Origin: Sceloporus undulatus | Taxonomy: Eukaryota > Chordata > Lepidosauria > Squamata > Phrynosomatidae | NCBI RefSeq assembly: GCF_019175285.1 | Contig: NC_056526.1 | Location: 7,568,964 to 7,632,963, forward strand | Length of the DNA stretch: 64,000 bases | Direction: 5' to 3' | Shown here: positions 33,169 through 45,933 of the stretch, in pieces | How the letters are laid out: each line of letters starts with the position of its first letter | Position numbering within the stretch: the first letter of the stretch is position 1 | Made by a program: the position numbers and the translations under genes | Notes under the pieces: generated by a model | The model's input: the letters and a program-made list of their open reading frames with translations, nothing else | Told to the model about the DNA's origin: nothing | The model's database searches: none

Positions 33169-33186
33169 ATCACGTCGAGGTCACCA
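33169..33186 (-). other. Primer-binding site, tRNA-Trp type
   Basis: Two bases inside the 5' LTR the minus strand reads TGGTGACCTCGACGTGAT. This matches the complement of the tRNA-Trp 3' end (TGGTGACCCCGACGTGAT) at 17 of 18 positions. That is the primer used by avian sarcoma-leukosis viruses. Confidence 0.8.
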
Positions 33187-33188
33187 GC

Positions 33189-33562
33189 TGTCGCGGCAGA
33201 GAGACGCAGAGACAGGAATGGGGGTGCAAAGCTTCTTCTGCTGGCCAGGTCTTGGCCAGCTCCTTTTATTGACATCAGGGTTACATTAGGTTTTACATTA
33301 TCTTATTGTACATCAGAAGGCAATTTGCGGAATCAGGGACCAATGTGTACTCAGGAGATTTCTAATTAGCAAAGGGGAGCAGGGTGTGTACACTGTCTCA
33401 GCCGAATCAACATGGGCTTATCCAATTATGGATAAAGCATTGTCAACCAGAAGGTGAGTCATGATCTCGTGGTTTGCCAGCGAGGCCATCACATCCTATT
33501 CTCGGTAGACATTGCTATCCTGGGAGGGGGTGCACCCCCTGGGCTTTCCAGGGGATGCCACA
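33189..33562 (-). repeat. 5' LTR of the retroviral fossil
   Basis: 374 bp, starting TGTGGC and ending GCGACA on the minus strand (imperfect inverted ends). A polyadenylation signal AATAAA lies at 33265-33270 on the minus strand, leaving a short R-U5 of roughly 75 bases, as in alpharetroviral LTRs. Confidence 0.8.
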
Positions 33563-33568
33563 AGCATT

Positions 33569-34137
33569 CTTGTTCCTGATACATTTCCATATGTTTTTCA
33601 ATACATAGGGTATGAGAAATTACATTTCAGTCTCATTTCCTGTATTGTTTGCCTGAAATCCTAAATACACATAGTACAGAGGTACTAGGAAGTTTTGCTT
33701 CCACATTTATTTTTGATAACCTTTTACAATGTTCATTGTCTCCCATGAAGTCATGTGTTTCTTCTGCAGTAAATCTATCAAGTATCTGCTTTGGTTTCTT
33801 CTGACTGCCCTTTTTACTCTTTTATGGCCATGTATGCAAATGTACCACTTATGATTCATCAACAACCTTCATCCAAGTCACAGATAAAAAGTTGCAGCCT
33901 GGTTGCTCAGCATCATTTCCTAAGTAGCTACTTCAGTGATGACTTGCAGTGGCTTGGAAGTCTCTCATCCATAGCGCTTCCATAAGACCAAGTCAACTGG
34001 ACAGCAGTTAACAGCAACAACAGCATAACTCTTTTGGAAGAGAAGTCTCTGAAAACGGTAAGCCATTTATTTACTCTAACTCTTTTTTCTTCCCAAATGA
34101 AAAGTTGTTTGAATGGCTTAATTGTTTTGTACAAGCT
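33569..34137. other. Gene-free stretch, nothing recognised
   Basis: Host sequence to the right of the retroviral insertion; no exon or repeat recognised. Confidence 0.4.
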
Positions 34138-34370
34138 GAAGACCCTTCCAGCACCAGATCCAGTCTGATCTTGAAAGCTAAGCAGGTTCAGCCTTGGTTA
34201 GTACTTGGATAGGTGACTGCCAATGAATGCCAGGTGCTGCAGGCTCTTTTTCAGTGGCAAAACCACCTCTGAGGATCCCTTGCTTAAGAAAACCCTTTGA
34301 AATTTCTTGGGGGGTCACCATAAATCAACAGGCGACTTGAAGGTGCAGAGACAAACAGACACAATTAACT
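34138..34370 (+). repeat. 5S rRNA-derived SINE with RTE-type tail
   Basis: The head reads gatcttgaaagctaagcagg, ttggttagtacttggatagg and tgactgccaatgaatgccag then gtgctgcaggct, clearly related to the 3' half of 5S rRNA including its internal promoter. The tail tcaccataaatcaacaggcg then acttgaaggtgcagag is the RTE/Bov-B type shared with the tRNA-derived SINEs here. Not a functional 5S gene. Confidence 0.85.
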
Positions 34371-34510
34371 TGCTTAGGTGAAGTCAAACCATTGATTTAT
34401 ATAGTTAGTACAGTACCTCTCCACACTTGGGTTCTTCCCTGTTTGGGACTGGCATCAATTTTGTTCAGACAGGCTTTACAATTGCATGTGAAGTTGTGAC
34501 AGGTTTTGGT

Positions 34511-34512
34511 TC

Positions 34513-34548
<36 letters not shown>

Positions 34549-34549
34549 G
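34511..34549. repeat. (ATT)n microsatellite
   Basis: About thirteen uninterrupted units. Confidence 0.9.
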
Positions 34550-35377
34550 AAATTTTGTTGGGAATGTGGTAACATAAAGACTGCAGTAGTATCTGAGAGG
34601 CTTGCAAACTTCTCCTAGCTGTCTTGGAAAGACCACAATTTATCTTTCAACAATTCCAAAGAACAGTTCCGTGGAAATGACACGGTTATGGAGTTCCCAA
34701 TTGTTATGGAAATGCTGTGCAATGAATTTCCTCTCAACTGGAGGGTTCAAAAATTCAAATGAGACTTCATCCTTTAGCTATTCCTAAAAGAATTTAACTC
34801 TTCCAAGGATTTTTTTTTTAAAAAAGCACCACAATGTTATTAAGTTGTTATTCAAACTCTGCATCAGAAACTTTAATCTCAATGGCCAGCTTTTCTTGAG
34901 GACCTTTTCAAATTAAGAGCAGTTTCCCAGAAGCAACCTGAAACCACTCAGCTGTTTCATTCATGCTAAAGATGTTATTTTGAGATATGCCACCTGACTC
35001 TGGTCTTCACTCGGAGTGAAGCTGGAAGTTGCTGACTGAGGCAGCAATTCATCAAAAACCAAAAAGAATTGAGCAAGACACCTGAAATATCTTTTATACA
35101 GTATTTATATTTGAGGCTCACAGAAAACATTCTTGCAACCTTATAATGTATAAACATTCTTGCAGCCTTAATATTGAGATTAATTTACAGTTTGTTTTTA
35201 ATCAGCTTGATGGACCTCAGGGAGGAAGATGTAACAATGTCCTTATTCTATGTCTCCATTAAAAAAAAAAAGCCCAAAAGCCAAAGATATTGTTCCTTCA
35301 CCTCCCAATGCAAATCTGTGCACGTTCACCTTGGGAAAAACCTCCCTGAGAACAGTTATGACTCCTTTTCTCTAAAA
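34550..35377. other. Gene-free stretch, nothing recognised
   Basis: No exon or repeat recognised; short frames only. Confidence 0.4.
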
Positions 35378-35565
35378 TATTGATGTTGTTGTGATACACT
35401 TTCAAGTCATTTCTGATTTATGGCAACCCTAAGGGCTTTTCTGAGGCTGAGAATGTGTGGTTTGCCCAAGGTCACCCAGTGGGTTTCCATGACTGCGCAG
35501 GGATTTGAACCCTAGTCTCCAAAGTTGTAGTCCAATGCTCAAACTTACCATCTAGTATTTAATGG
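35378..35565 (-). repeat. Sauria-like SINE, minus strand, internally shortened
   Basis: Tail (gttgttgtgatacactttca, agtcatttctgatttatggc) and head (cacccagtgggtttccatga, gggatttgaaccctagtctc) are present. The middle aacaaatcttgcc block is missing. Confidence 0.75.
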
Positions 35566-35654
35566 GAAGTCATGAGAAGGGAAGAAAACAATATGAAACA
35601 GAAAGAGAACACAGACAAGACATTCGTTTTGGTTTTTGCCTCTGAAGCCCATTC

Positions 35655-36113
35655 TGGGCACCACAATTCAAAAAGGATGTTGAGAAGCTTGAACTAGCCC
35701 AAAGGCAGGCAACCAAAATGGTGAAGGGTCTCATGCCCTATGAGGAATGGCTTAGAGAGTTGGGTGTGTTTAACCTGGAGAAGAGGCAGTTAAGAGGTGA
35801 TATGATAGCCCTGTTTAAATGTTTGAAGGGATGTCATATTGAGGAAGAACCAAGCTTGTTTTCTGCTGCCCCAGAGAACAGGACCCGGAACAATGGATGT
35901 AAGCTACAGGAAAAGAGATTCCACCTCAACATTAGGAGGAATTTCCAGACAGTGGAACAAGCTCCCTCAGAGTGTAGTGGAGTCTCCTTTCCTGGAGGTC
36001 TTTAAGCAGAGGCTGAATGGCCATCTGTCAGTGATGCTTTGATGGAGAGTTCCTGCATGGCAGGGAGTTGGACTGGATGGCCCTTGCAGTCTCTTCCAAC
36101 TCTATGATTCTAA
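35655..36113 (+). repeat. CR1 3' fragment, plus strand
   Basis: Encodes the C-terminal block LEKRQLRGDMIALFKCLKGC with frameshifts after it, and ends at the ctcttccaactctatgattc terminus of CR1. Confidence 0.9.
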
Positions 36114-36195
36114 GTTATCAGAATTACAGGCAAGCAAATGCAAAACAGTTGATGCTAGCAGAGAGGAAAATAGGCATGTCTTGAAAGAGAAAAAG

Positions 36196-36330
36196 TAGAA
36201 ATAATAAATAATAAAAATAACAATTTTATTTATATACCGCTTTTCTTCAAATCAAAGCGGTTAACAACATTTACATGTACAATATAAAAACCATCAGTAT
36301 AAAACAACATAAGCACCAACAAAAGGTTAA
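36196..36330 (-). repeat. L2-like LINE 3' fragment
   Basis: Reads aataataaaaataacaattt, then atataccgcttttcttcaaa and tcaaagcggttaacaacatt. This is the usual squamate L2-like 3' end with an AT-rich tail, in minus orientation. Confidence 0.55.
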
Positions 36331-37177
36331 GGAATGCGCTGTTCCTTATTTTCCTAATACAGTAGTGCAAAACACTGTCCTGAGCATCAAAATAGATAAT
36401 AAAGATAGCCCATATTTAGAAGCAATGCTCCTTTAAATAATGGAAGGCATCTGTTTGTCCTTGCATATGCTTTCCTCAACTCCACATCTTACGTAGATTG
36501 TTGCTTTGTTTTATGACTGGTCACTGGAAGGTGAAGATGCTTGTGTTTGTTGAAGTGCACAGCTCTGAGAAAACGCATGGTGGGAAGTTAAGATGACACT
36601 AATACATTTTTCCTTTAATATACCATTTGGCCTTAAGATGTGGGACAGGTAAAGTAACAGCCACAGGATACCAAGAATTTTTCTCAAAGCAAAAGGAGAA
36701 GGGAAGCCACCTTACCCCAGTAATGCTGGTCCTTAGGAGAAGCGAAGCATCCCAAGTCAGAAGTGTGAAGAATGCAGTGCTGGTGTCTTTCTACCAGCTG
36801 TCGTTAAACATGATAACAAACTTGTCTCGGATTCCTCTGTCCACCTTGTTGTGCTAAAAATAATCTAGATTCAGCCACTCTTTATTAAAGGGAAGACAAG
36901 CAATTACAGTGCTTCTCCTGTGGTTGGATAGATTGGTTGTTGTAAACCAGATAAGACGCAAGCAGGGCTATTGCTGCATAGTCAGGCAACAGCAGCAAAG
37001 AAACACAAACTGTTTGTGGTACAGTTGCCACTCCCAAGCAGGCTGACAGACGGAGATAAACACTGGAGGCACGCCGCTGCCACTCTATGTATATTTGCCA
37101 ATGAAAGATGATGGACAGTTGCTTGACTAACTCATCAACAATTTGGCCACTGTACAATTTGACTCCACCTTCTTCCT
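36331..37177. other. Gene-free stretch, nothing recognised
   Basis: Short frames only (36627-36857 plus, 36885-37157 minus) without domains. Confidence 0.4.
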
Positions 37178-37540
37178 TCTTAGAATCATAGAGTTGGAAG
37201 AGACCACAAAGGCCATCCAGTCTAACCCTATTCCGTCATGCAGGAATATAGAATCAAAGCACCCCCAACAGATGGTTGTCCAGCTTCAGTGTAAAAACCT
37301 CCAAAGGAGACTCCGCCATTCTCTGAGCAAGTATTTTCCACTGGGGAACAGCTCTTACATCAGGAAGTTCCTCCTAATGTTGAGGTGGAATCTCTTTTCC
37401 TGTAGCTTGCATCCATTGTTCCATATCCTCATCTCTGGAGCAGCAGAAAACAAACTTGCTCCATCCTCAATATGACATCCCTTCCAATATTTAAATATGG
37501 CTATCATGCCACCTCTTAAACTTCTCTTCCCAAGACTAAT
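37178..37540 (-). repeat. CR1 3' fragment, minus strand
   Basis: Starts agaatcatagagttggaaga with ggccatccagtctaacccta and ends in the LFKYLKG-type coding block. Confidence 0.88.
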
Positions 37541-37936
37541 TCCTTCCAGCTATTAAGAAGAAGGCTGGAAGAACATGAAGAGGCACAGAGGATGGAAAAC
37601 AGGACGAAGAGGGGAAGCAACCTGGTGCCATTTTATGTACCAGAGTTGAATAATCCCACTGAGTGTTTCACCTCTGGGCCCAAAAAACTCTCGGGCCCCA
37701 AATCCAACTCAGAATTCTTCCAGGATGAAGAGTGACTCCTTATAGTATAGTACCTAGTATTTTGTCTGTTCTGCTGCTACTTCCCCACCATATTGTCACA
37801 TTTTTGAGGGGTGCAATTTGTAGCAATTTTGTGAATCCACTCTAGGGCTCTTCCAAACATTTCTTAAACCAGGTCATGGTTTGCAGAGGTTGTCCTATGG
37901 TCTGAAGGACATTTGTTCCCTTCAGGATATATGAGT

Positions 37937-38075
37937 TTGGCTGCATCTACTTTGCAGAATTAATGCAGTAGTTTTGTGAGGGTTTGTAGTTTTGTGAGTT
38001 ATTTAGTCTTCTCTGACATAAAGCTCTGGTGCCACAACAAAGTACAAATCCCAGGATTGTAAATGGTGCCAGGTT
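37937..38075. repeat. Palindromic MITE, degraded
   Basis: Left outer end (ctgcatctactttgcagaat) and centre (gtggtttgt-like, acaaatcccaggatt) remain; both inner arms are largely lost. Confidence 0.6.
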
Positions 38076-38319
38076 ACCAGAAAATAATCCAAACAGAAAT
38101 ATCATTTGGATTTTTAAAAAAAATCCCTGGGAATTACAGCAATAAATAGTGAAACCTCCACCCATCTCCTGAACACATTTGCTCTGTCTTGAGGATCCCT
38201 CTGTCAGGAAAAAGCAGGTGGTAGTAGGACAGGGTAAGTGTGCAGTTGCTCTTCCTCATCATCTGAAGATGCTTGACATTACCTCATAACGGAGTGCCTC
38301 TGCGATAATGTTAAAATCC

Positions 38320-38660
38320 ATTTCATAGACTCATTAAGTTGGAAGCGGCCGCAAGGGCCATCCAGTCCAACCCATTCTGCCATGCAGGAAGATACAGTCA
38401 AAGCACTCCCAAGAGATGGCCATTCTGCTCTGCATAAAAAGCTCCAAAGAAGGAGACTCCACCATCCTCTGAAGCAGCGTCTTCCACTGTCAAACAGCTC
38501 TTACCATCAGGAAATTCCTCCTAATGGCATGGAATCTCTTTTCTTGGAGCTTGCATCGATTGTTCCAGGTCCTGTTGTCTGGAGCAGCAGAAAACAAGCT
38601 TGCTCTATCCGCAGTATGACATCCCTTCAAATATTTAAATATGGCTATCATGTCACAGCT
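38320..38660 (-). repeat. CR1 3' fragment, minus strand, just upstream of TCAF
   Basis: Begins tcatagactcattaagttgg, with caagggccatccagtccaac, and ends about 105 bases before the first TCAF coding exon's acceptor. Confidence 0.85.
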
Positions 38661-38813
38661 CTTACAGTTGTTTATGAACACCTGGTGCAAAAATGTGAGT
38701 GATGTAGACTTAGAATTGGCAAAATTAAATAGATTGTTATTGATCTCTCTATATCTCTTCTTCAGATCCAACAGTGCAGTGCTGTTCCAAAGGACAGTGG
38801 ACCAGCTGTTCCA

Positions 38814-39430
38814 ATGGATCCCCAAAATTCATATGCCTCTCTAGTGAAAGGCATCCAGTCTCTTAAGGTCACTGGCAATTTTAATCCTTGTCAGCTTCTG
38901 CTCACTGGAGACCAGTCCTTCCCAGTTCTTCTGAGTTCAAAGGGTGAAGTCCTCATTGCTGCCTCTCAGTACAGGGAAGGCCGGATAGTGGTCACGGCCC
39001 ATGAACAAATGCTGAAACTTCCCCAGTTTTTGCCCTTGATTAAAAATGCTCTGGAGTGGCTCAAGCTGTCCAAGACAGAACAGGTGGGGGTCCACAAAAG
39101 CATGGCTGCCCTCTCTGAGATGCTCCTTAGCGGTGGAGTCAAAGTTCATGCCGGAGTGCCACTTGGGGACTCTCTAGGGGTCTACTGCTTGGATGCCTAT
39201 GATGACACAATGGCTGATGACCTTGTGCAGTTTGTCAAAAGAGGTGGCGGGCTGTTGATCGGAGGACAGGCCTGGCATTGGTCATATCAACATGGCAAGG
39301 AGAAAGTGATGGTTGAATTTCCTGGCAATCGGGTGACCAGCGTGGCTGGCGTGTACTTCACTGCCAATGTGGGAGAGAATGGGATCTTCCCTGTGCCCAA
39401 GGAAATGCCAAAGGTTCCCCTTTTTACTGA
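38814..39430 (+). CDS. TCAF2: TCAF coding exon 1
   Basis: The acceptor ctcttcttcag ends at 38765; 48 untranslated bases precede the ATG. It codes for [13 protein letters not shown] to KVPLFTE (last codon split, GA|G) and contains the first GGGLLIGG repeat. Donor gtaagt. Confidence 0.93.
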
Positions 39431-40386
39431 GTAAGTATATCTCTTTATCTGCCTTATTTCTATTTTTCCTTTGAAAACGTGCCTTTTGTTTCTCTTTAGC
39501 ATCACAAAGAAAGACAACCCAAACAGACTTGCTGTGATGGGATAGTTTGAATACCTTGGAGTATTAGTGAGCTGATTCAAGACAGTCAACCATCCCAAGG
39601 CCTTTGTGCCTGACATCTAGTACTACAGTGGTCCTTGTTATCCACTGGAGTTTGGTCCCAGGACCCTCTGTGGATACCAAAAATCCATGGATGTTTAAGT
39701 TCCATTAAATACAATGCTATAGTAAAATAGTGTCCCTTATATAAAATGACAAAATCAAGGTTTGCTTTTTGGAATATATATATGTGCCAATGGCGCACTC
39801 ATGACGTAACAGGTGTGCCGCGACGTGCGGACACTATGTGAAAATGGTGGCGGCCATGTGGATGGGACATTGCCATCAGGCCGCCACCATTACATACTAG
39901 GGTTCCGGACTGTGCGGTTCCTGCGCAGTCCGGAACCCTAGTATTGCTGCTGCCATGCTCCTTTCGGCCCGTCTGTCTCAGGCCTGACTCTGCAAAATAA
40001 AACTGGTCAAGAAACACTTGTCTCTCTTTGCCTGTTTGTTGGGTCATGAGGCTGCCATCCCAAAGAGAGCTGGGGTGACAACCCCATAGAAAAAAGGTGG
40101 GCCATGGGCTGTATGAAGTCTTCCCAGGCTGTTTTTGTGACCCCTCTGGGCCCTGAAGAATTCAAAACCATTTTTTGTATTCTCGCTCAACAACAACAAC
40201 AAAAAGTCTTTAAGGGGCTGTGTAGGGCATTTTTGCCGTGTATTTTTGATGGAGGGCATTTTAAGTCCAAGAAAGGTATTTTTAAAACCAGAAGTAAATC
40301 TGGGGGTGCTCTAGCTGGAAATCCTGCATTGAGCAAGGAGTTGAACCTGATGACCTTCCAACTCTATGTGTCTATGGTTTTAATAA

Positions 40387-40438
<52 letters not shown>

Positions 40439-43400
40439 NNNNNNNNNNTCCCACCTCTCTACAAAATGCAATTGGGGCGGCTTACAAGGTTAAAATATAC
40501 AGTCCAAAGGGAGTCCTAGTCACTCCCTATATTTTTAAAAAAGGTCTTTGGATGTTTTTCAGGAACATTTAGGGGCAACTTTTTTTTTTAATTTTCACAA
40601 GTAACAATTTTGTTAGAAGTCTTTTGGCCCCGAATGAGAGTGTTCAGCAGCACCATCTTCATTGGCTTGAGTCCATCCTCAGTTTTTGACAACAGACAGG
40701 AATGGCTGTTGATAACTACCAGCGTAGTAGAAAATCAGAGGGAAAATTTCATTCTAAAGAAGGATGGTGTGTTAGGACATTTTATATATATAATCATTTC
40801 AGCCTGTGCTTTTAGTAGCTTTACATTCAACATCGCCAATATATTTTCATCTTGTAAGTATTATGAATTAAAGTCCCTTTGCAACCTTTTATTCAAATTA
40901 TATCCCAGTAATTTAATAGAAATATATTATGGTTGCCTTATGAGTTTTTAAAATTAATGAAGTGGAAGGAACGAGATTAATTTCAAGAAGGGTAAACTAA
41001 GCTTAAATATGGGTGTATCCACACTGCAGAATTAAAGCAGTGTCACATCACTTTTACAACCATGTCTTTATACTACAGACCCCTGTGATTTGTATTTTGT
41101 TGAGGTTTTGAGCCTGGTTTGTCAGAGCGCTGTGGTGCCTGACCAAGCTACAAAACCCAGGATTCTGTAAGACAGAGCCAGGGCAAAGAAATTAGTGTCA
41201 AACTGCTTTAATTCTGCACTGTGGATACATCCTATCTGTTTTTTAAGGAAAGCTATTGTAAAATGTCACTTTTAGTTCTAAACAGGGGAGGAGGCTTATT
41301 GCACACACCACAGCTGATTCACATCTTGTAGAATATAAATTTGTGATAAGACTTTTAGGTCTACTGGATAAGGTTTTTAAAAATCAAGTAGGAAATTTTA
41401 AAACAGAACAACTGACTTTCCTTTCCTTGCACTAGTAACTTGCATCAGATGCACAGAAAAAAATATTCTGTACTCTAAAAAGCATTGACAATTGTTATTG
41501 GATTATATTTACAGCTTATCGATCACACTAACATACTGTGAGCTGTAGATAGAATAATTATTATGCAGAGGTTCCCTGAGACCTAAAAAATATTTTAAGA
41601 GTTCCTTCAGGGGAAAGAGTTGGGAAGGGCTGCCCAAGAGTGTGAATGGCTTATTAAAAATAATTGGGGCTGGGGATACTTATATGGACTCTTCTTCTGC
41701 TTCGACAGGCATGGCTTAGACATCCAAAGTGACTTAAAGACCCTTCTGGATGGAGTGGCTCAGTTCAATATGCATGATATGATCCCTTCTCCCCTGCTCA
41801 TCCATGGAAATTTGGCATTTCCAGTTGGCATATCTAATTCTGACAAGACATTTATCGGAGCCGCATACTATGGCCGGGGACGCATTGTGGTTGTCTCCCA
41901 TGAAGGGCTGCTGAATGAACTATCAATGGAAACATTTCTGTTCAATGCCATCAAGTGGCTTGCTGCTGGAAAGAGAGGAAAGGTTGGCATTGGAGACAAC
42001 TTCCAGGGACTTTATTCTATGTTAAACCAGGCCATGATCCCTTGCGAGTTCACCAAACTTAAGGGAGCCCTAAGTGTCTACTGTTGCTCAGCATACAGTG
42101 ATGAAGAGATGGAAAAAATCCATGAATTCGTCTCTGAAGGAGGTGGTCTCCTCATTGGGGGGCATGCTTGGTACTGGACTTATGGGAATCCCAACCTCAG
42201 TGCCATTGCCAAATTTCCAGGAAACAAGATCCTTAACAAGTTTGGAATTGGAATATTTGGGGAAACGATGGATGTCACTAATGAAGTCACAGCAAGACAA
42301 GTCAGCAATGATGCATTCAGCTATCACTTTCGCAAAGCGCTCTCCCACTTCAAGGAACGACTTCAGAACAAGCAAGCTCTAAGTCCACCATATTCCCTGC
42401 GGTGTAAAAAGCTGGCACAAGAGTCTGCCGCTTTCCTAGAGATCCCAGCTGCCAGGTCCCCGGTTTTCTCCTCTGTTCACAAGGATATGGTGGAGTTGGT
42501 CCAAGTCTGTGGGGTTCCTGACATCAGTGTAAGCAACCCAATTAAGTCCAAATCAGACAAAGCAGTGGTAATCTACTTGTCCTGGGAACTCTACAACACT
42601 ATGCCAGAATTCCAGCGCCTCGTTCCCAGTCTGAATCAACATTTCACAAAACCCTATCTGATTGCATCTCCCCAAACCGTCTGGATCAATGGAACAAATT
42701 ATGGTAAGAGGGAGGGTTTTTTTAGTTTTTAATTCAGATCATTCCATTTACTGACCTCCTGGCTTAATCTCAGGCTGCCCAGCTTGATCTATGAGCTGGG
42801 AAGTCCCTGCTCCAAATTATATTTTTAACCACAAGTTCAGTTTGCAGTTTTAGGAAAACCACTATCAACCTCTCAGTTCTCTCAGCCTTAGCCATTCCTA
42901 CGTTTGTTCAGAAAAATTGATAGACTACTCTTTAATCCTTTGGAAAATGATAGCTTCTACATATAGCACTCATTGGAATTTAGCCCAAGATCTGTATCAT
43001 CTGTGATTCAAGGATGGAGCCATTTGGAAAAGTGATTCTTCTTTTATTAAGTTTGATGCTACTATCTCCTAAGTTGTGTTTTGTTTATTTTTTACCACCA
43101 ATGCAGGAACATCTTCACATCAGGCAATATTCTATTCATAAGCTGTACATATTAGCCTAAATCTGTGGTTTTAGTGGAAGAAGGTCCAGTTGTACCAAGT
43201 CTTAAATCATACTGTTAGTCCTAACTAGAGTTGAACCTTTGATCAATTGGATTCACCTAGAATCAAGTAGGGAGTTCTAGTGGTGCAGTGATTAAATGCA
43301 TGTACTGCAGCCACAAAGTTATGAGGTCAATCCCAGGGGCTCCAAGGTCCACTCAGCCTTGCATCCTTCTGTAGGTCAGTAAAATGAGTACCCAGCTTGT

Positions 43401-45900
43401 TGGGGGCAATTAACTTACACATTCTAAACTGCTTAAGGAGTGCTTAGTTCACTGATAAGTGGTATAGAAATGTACAGTACTTGCTATTGCTATTGCTGTG
43501 TTGAAACCCCATTGAACAATTGATTCAGTGGATTTACTCTAATGGGTTTCCAGCCTAAATCCACAGTCCTATTTACACTTTCTGGAAGGAATCCCACTTT
43601 AGGATGTTGTTGTTCTTCTGTTCCTTCAAGCTGTTTCTGACTTATGGCAACCCTAAGGTGAAACTATCATGGGGTTTTATTAGCAAGATTTGTTCAGAAG
43701 AGGTTTGCCACAGCCTTCCCCTGAGCTTGAGAGCATGTAACTTGCCCAAGGTCACCCAGGGGGGCTAATGGCAAGGTGAGGAATTGAACTCTGGTCTCCA
43801 GAGTCATAGTCCAGCACTCAAATCACTATGCCATGCTGGCTTCAAGGTTGAACACAAGGGCATAAAAAGATCAGTGTTTATAGTAGAAGACTGTACAAAA
43901 TAATCTAGTCAACAGCATTTGTCTGCTAATCACCCATTTGATGAATATGTTGAACCGCAACTCCAGTATTACACGCCACTGGCTAGGCTGGTTGGGGCTG
44001 ATGGAACTTGCAGTCCAGCATTTGAACAGTTGCATAGTTCCCACTCATGCTTAGATGCATGGCAGCGTTCTTCTATAATCTGTACTTCTCTGCCATCAAA
44101 ACTCTGTTAAAACAATTTTTAATTTGCTATCTACCATACAGCCCTGAAACCCATTCCATTGCTATATTACAAATTATATCTACTGGTTTGGCTTTACAGG
44201 AGGTGAAGCCTGGAGAAGCACTGGCATGTATCTTCCTCCAGCAAAGACTGCTACATTGCTCTTTCCATCAACTGCCCTTGGTGCTAAATTGCAGGTAAAG
44301 TTACTGAAATTTGAATCAGGTATTGTGGTATGAATGTTTTAAAAAAAAAACAGCATATGAATGCCTGTGCTTAAATTCTAGATTAGTACTGTTAATGTGT
44401 GATACATACCTATTCTGATTATTAATCAAGTATATAATGTTTTTATAACAATATTTGTTTTAGCCAATTTTGCCCATAGCAATTTTCTATTTATAGACTC
44501 AAATTCAGCAGTAAAGAGGTGGCATCCAATTGTTGGAATATTTTGATACCAAATGGATGAAACAATTAGAGAGCCCATACAGACAGGCCAAAATAAAGCT
44601 GCTTCAGGCCATTTTGGAGGTATGCTGTGTAAATGATGCATGCGTCCTAAGAGTCCAGAAGCCACACCAAAGCCATGGGGCCATACATAGATAACTGACC
44701 TTCCTTGTCTGAATCCAGACTACTCCTCTACTAAACAATAGCCATCCTCATTGACCAAGACCATTCTTTGGAAGCATCTCTTTTGGTTCCATTTCTAGAA
44801 TCCCAGTTCAACCACTGAACGGGTTTGGGGAGAGGGAGATGGACTTTCTCGCAAGGCACTGTGTAGGGTCTCCATATATGTCAGGTTGGCAAAATCCATC
44901 CTGCTGAGGAAAACAGGCAGACTGTTTTGGTATACAATATCTGTTGCACACTGAGCTATAATTTGCAAAATTTAAGTTATTGAATCTTGAACGATAATGC
45001 AGTAAGCATATTTGTAAAGCATAAAGGTAGTAAAGTATAAAGCTTTGGGTATTGCAAAATGTTTCTGTAATGCCAAGAGCAAAGAAACTGGGAATGTATA
45101 TTCACATATCTCTTACTGCACATAACAATATAGCTGAAAAAGGATAACAGAGAGACTACTCATTCTCCCATAAAAATAACCCAAGATTCCAATACTTAAG
45201 AGCACTTAAGCAGAATGTTGATGCTATCTCTGTCTGCTTGGACTATACTTTGGTTCATGAGCTGGGAGCGTAGTCGACTAGAAAGTGATGAGAGCAACCT
45301 CCAGATACAGATTTCGCTGATAAACGGCAAAGAACTCTCAATCTCTTGGTCTAAAGGGACGAGGAACCATGCTTCAATCTGTCTTTTAAATCTCATATCT
45401 TTTTTTTCCAGGTACAGATTGGATGCCATTCTGACAACCTGAGCAATGCTGATGAGCTGAACCGTCCTCCAGTGGTGGTAAGACGATTTGAAGTTAAAAG
45501 TCAGAGAGTGGAAATCTCCAGCTTGTGGGGCGGCCTCTTATACATCATAGTGCCAGAGAAGTCTTCCATGGGCTTCATAACTGTCACCATAGAAGGGGCC
45601 ACCATGAGTCCTTATTTCAAGCACGGTAAGTGAATCCCCATGCACCAAAAGCAACCGATTGCAGGATATTTTATGTACTGAAAAATTTATTTGGATACAG
45701 ATGGCTGGCAAGGCACAAGAAGTTCAGTTGTGCTTGGATGCCTGTCCAAAAAGCTACACACAGCTCAGTACTGTCATTTTCTTGCCCAGCACTGCAACTA
45801 GATCAGCAAAAATGTCCTTGTATACTGTATATACTTGACGATAAGTCAAACTCATATATAAGTTGAGGGCAGGTTTTGGGGCCAAAATTATGGATTTTGG

Positions 45901-45933
<33 letters not shown>

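Larger units (their letters stand above)
28173..33562 (-). mobile_element. Endogenous retrovirus fossil, class II, alpharetrovirus-like features
   Basis: Bounded by tgtcgcgg at the left and gccaca at the right, with a perfect 6-bp host duplication agcatt on both sides (28167-28172 and 33563-33568). The element runs on the minus strand: 5' LTR at the right, then a primer site complementary to tRNA-Trp, a gag matrix-like piece, an undecipherable middle, an envelope transmembrane remnant and a purine tract, and the other LTR at the left. Six-base duplications and Trp primers are typical of alpharetroviruses and relatives. It is broken at many points and lacks most of pol. Age cannot be given because the two LTRs cannot be compared over enough length; the clean host duplication argues against great age. 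Confidence 0.85.

Noticed and set aside
34138-34370. Functional 5S rRNA gene
   Set aside because: Only part of 5S is present, it is diverged and it is fused to an RTE-type SINE tail.
40610-40951. 113-codon frame inside TCAF intron 1
   Set aside because: AT-rich, no similarity recognised, and not needed for the TCAF reading frame.
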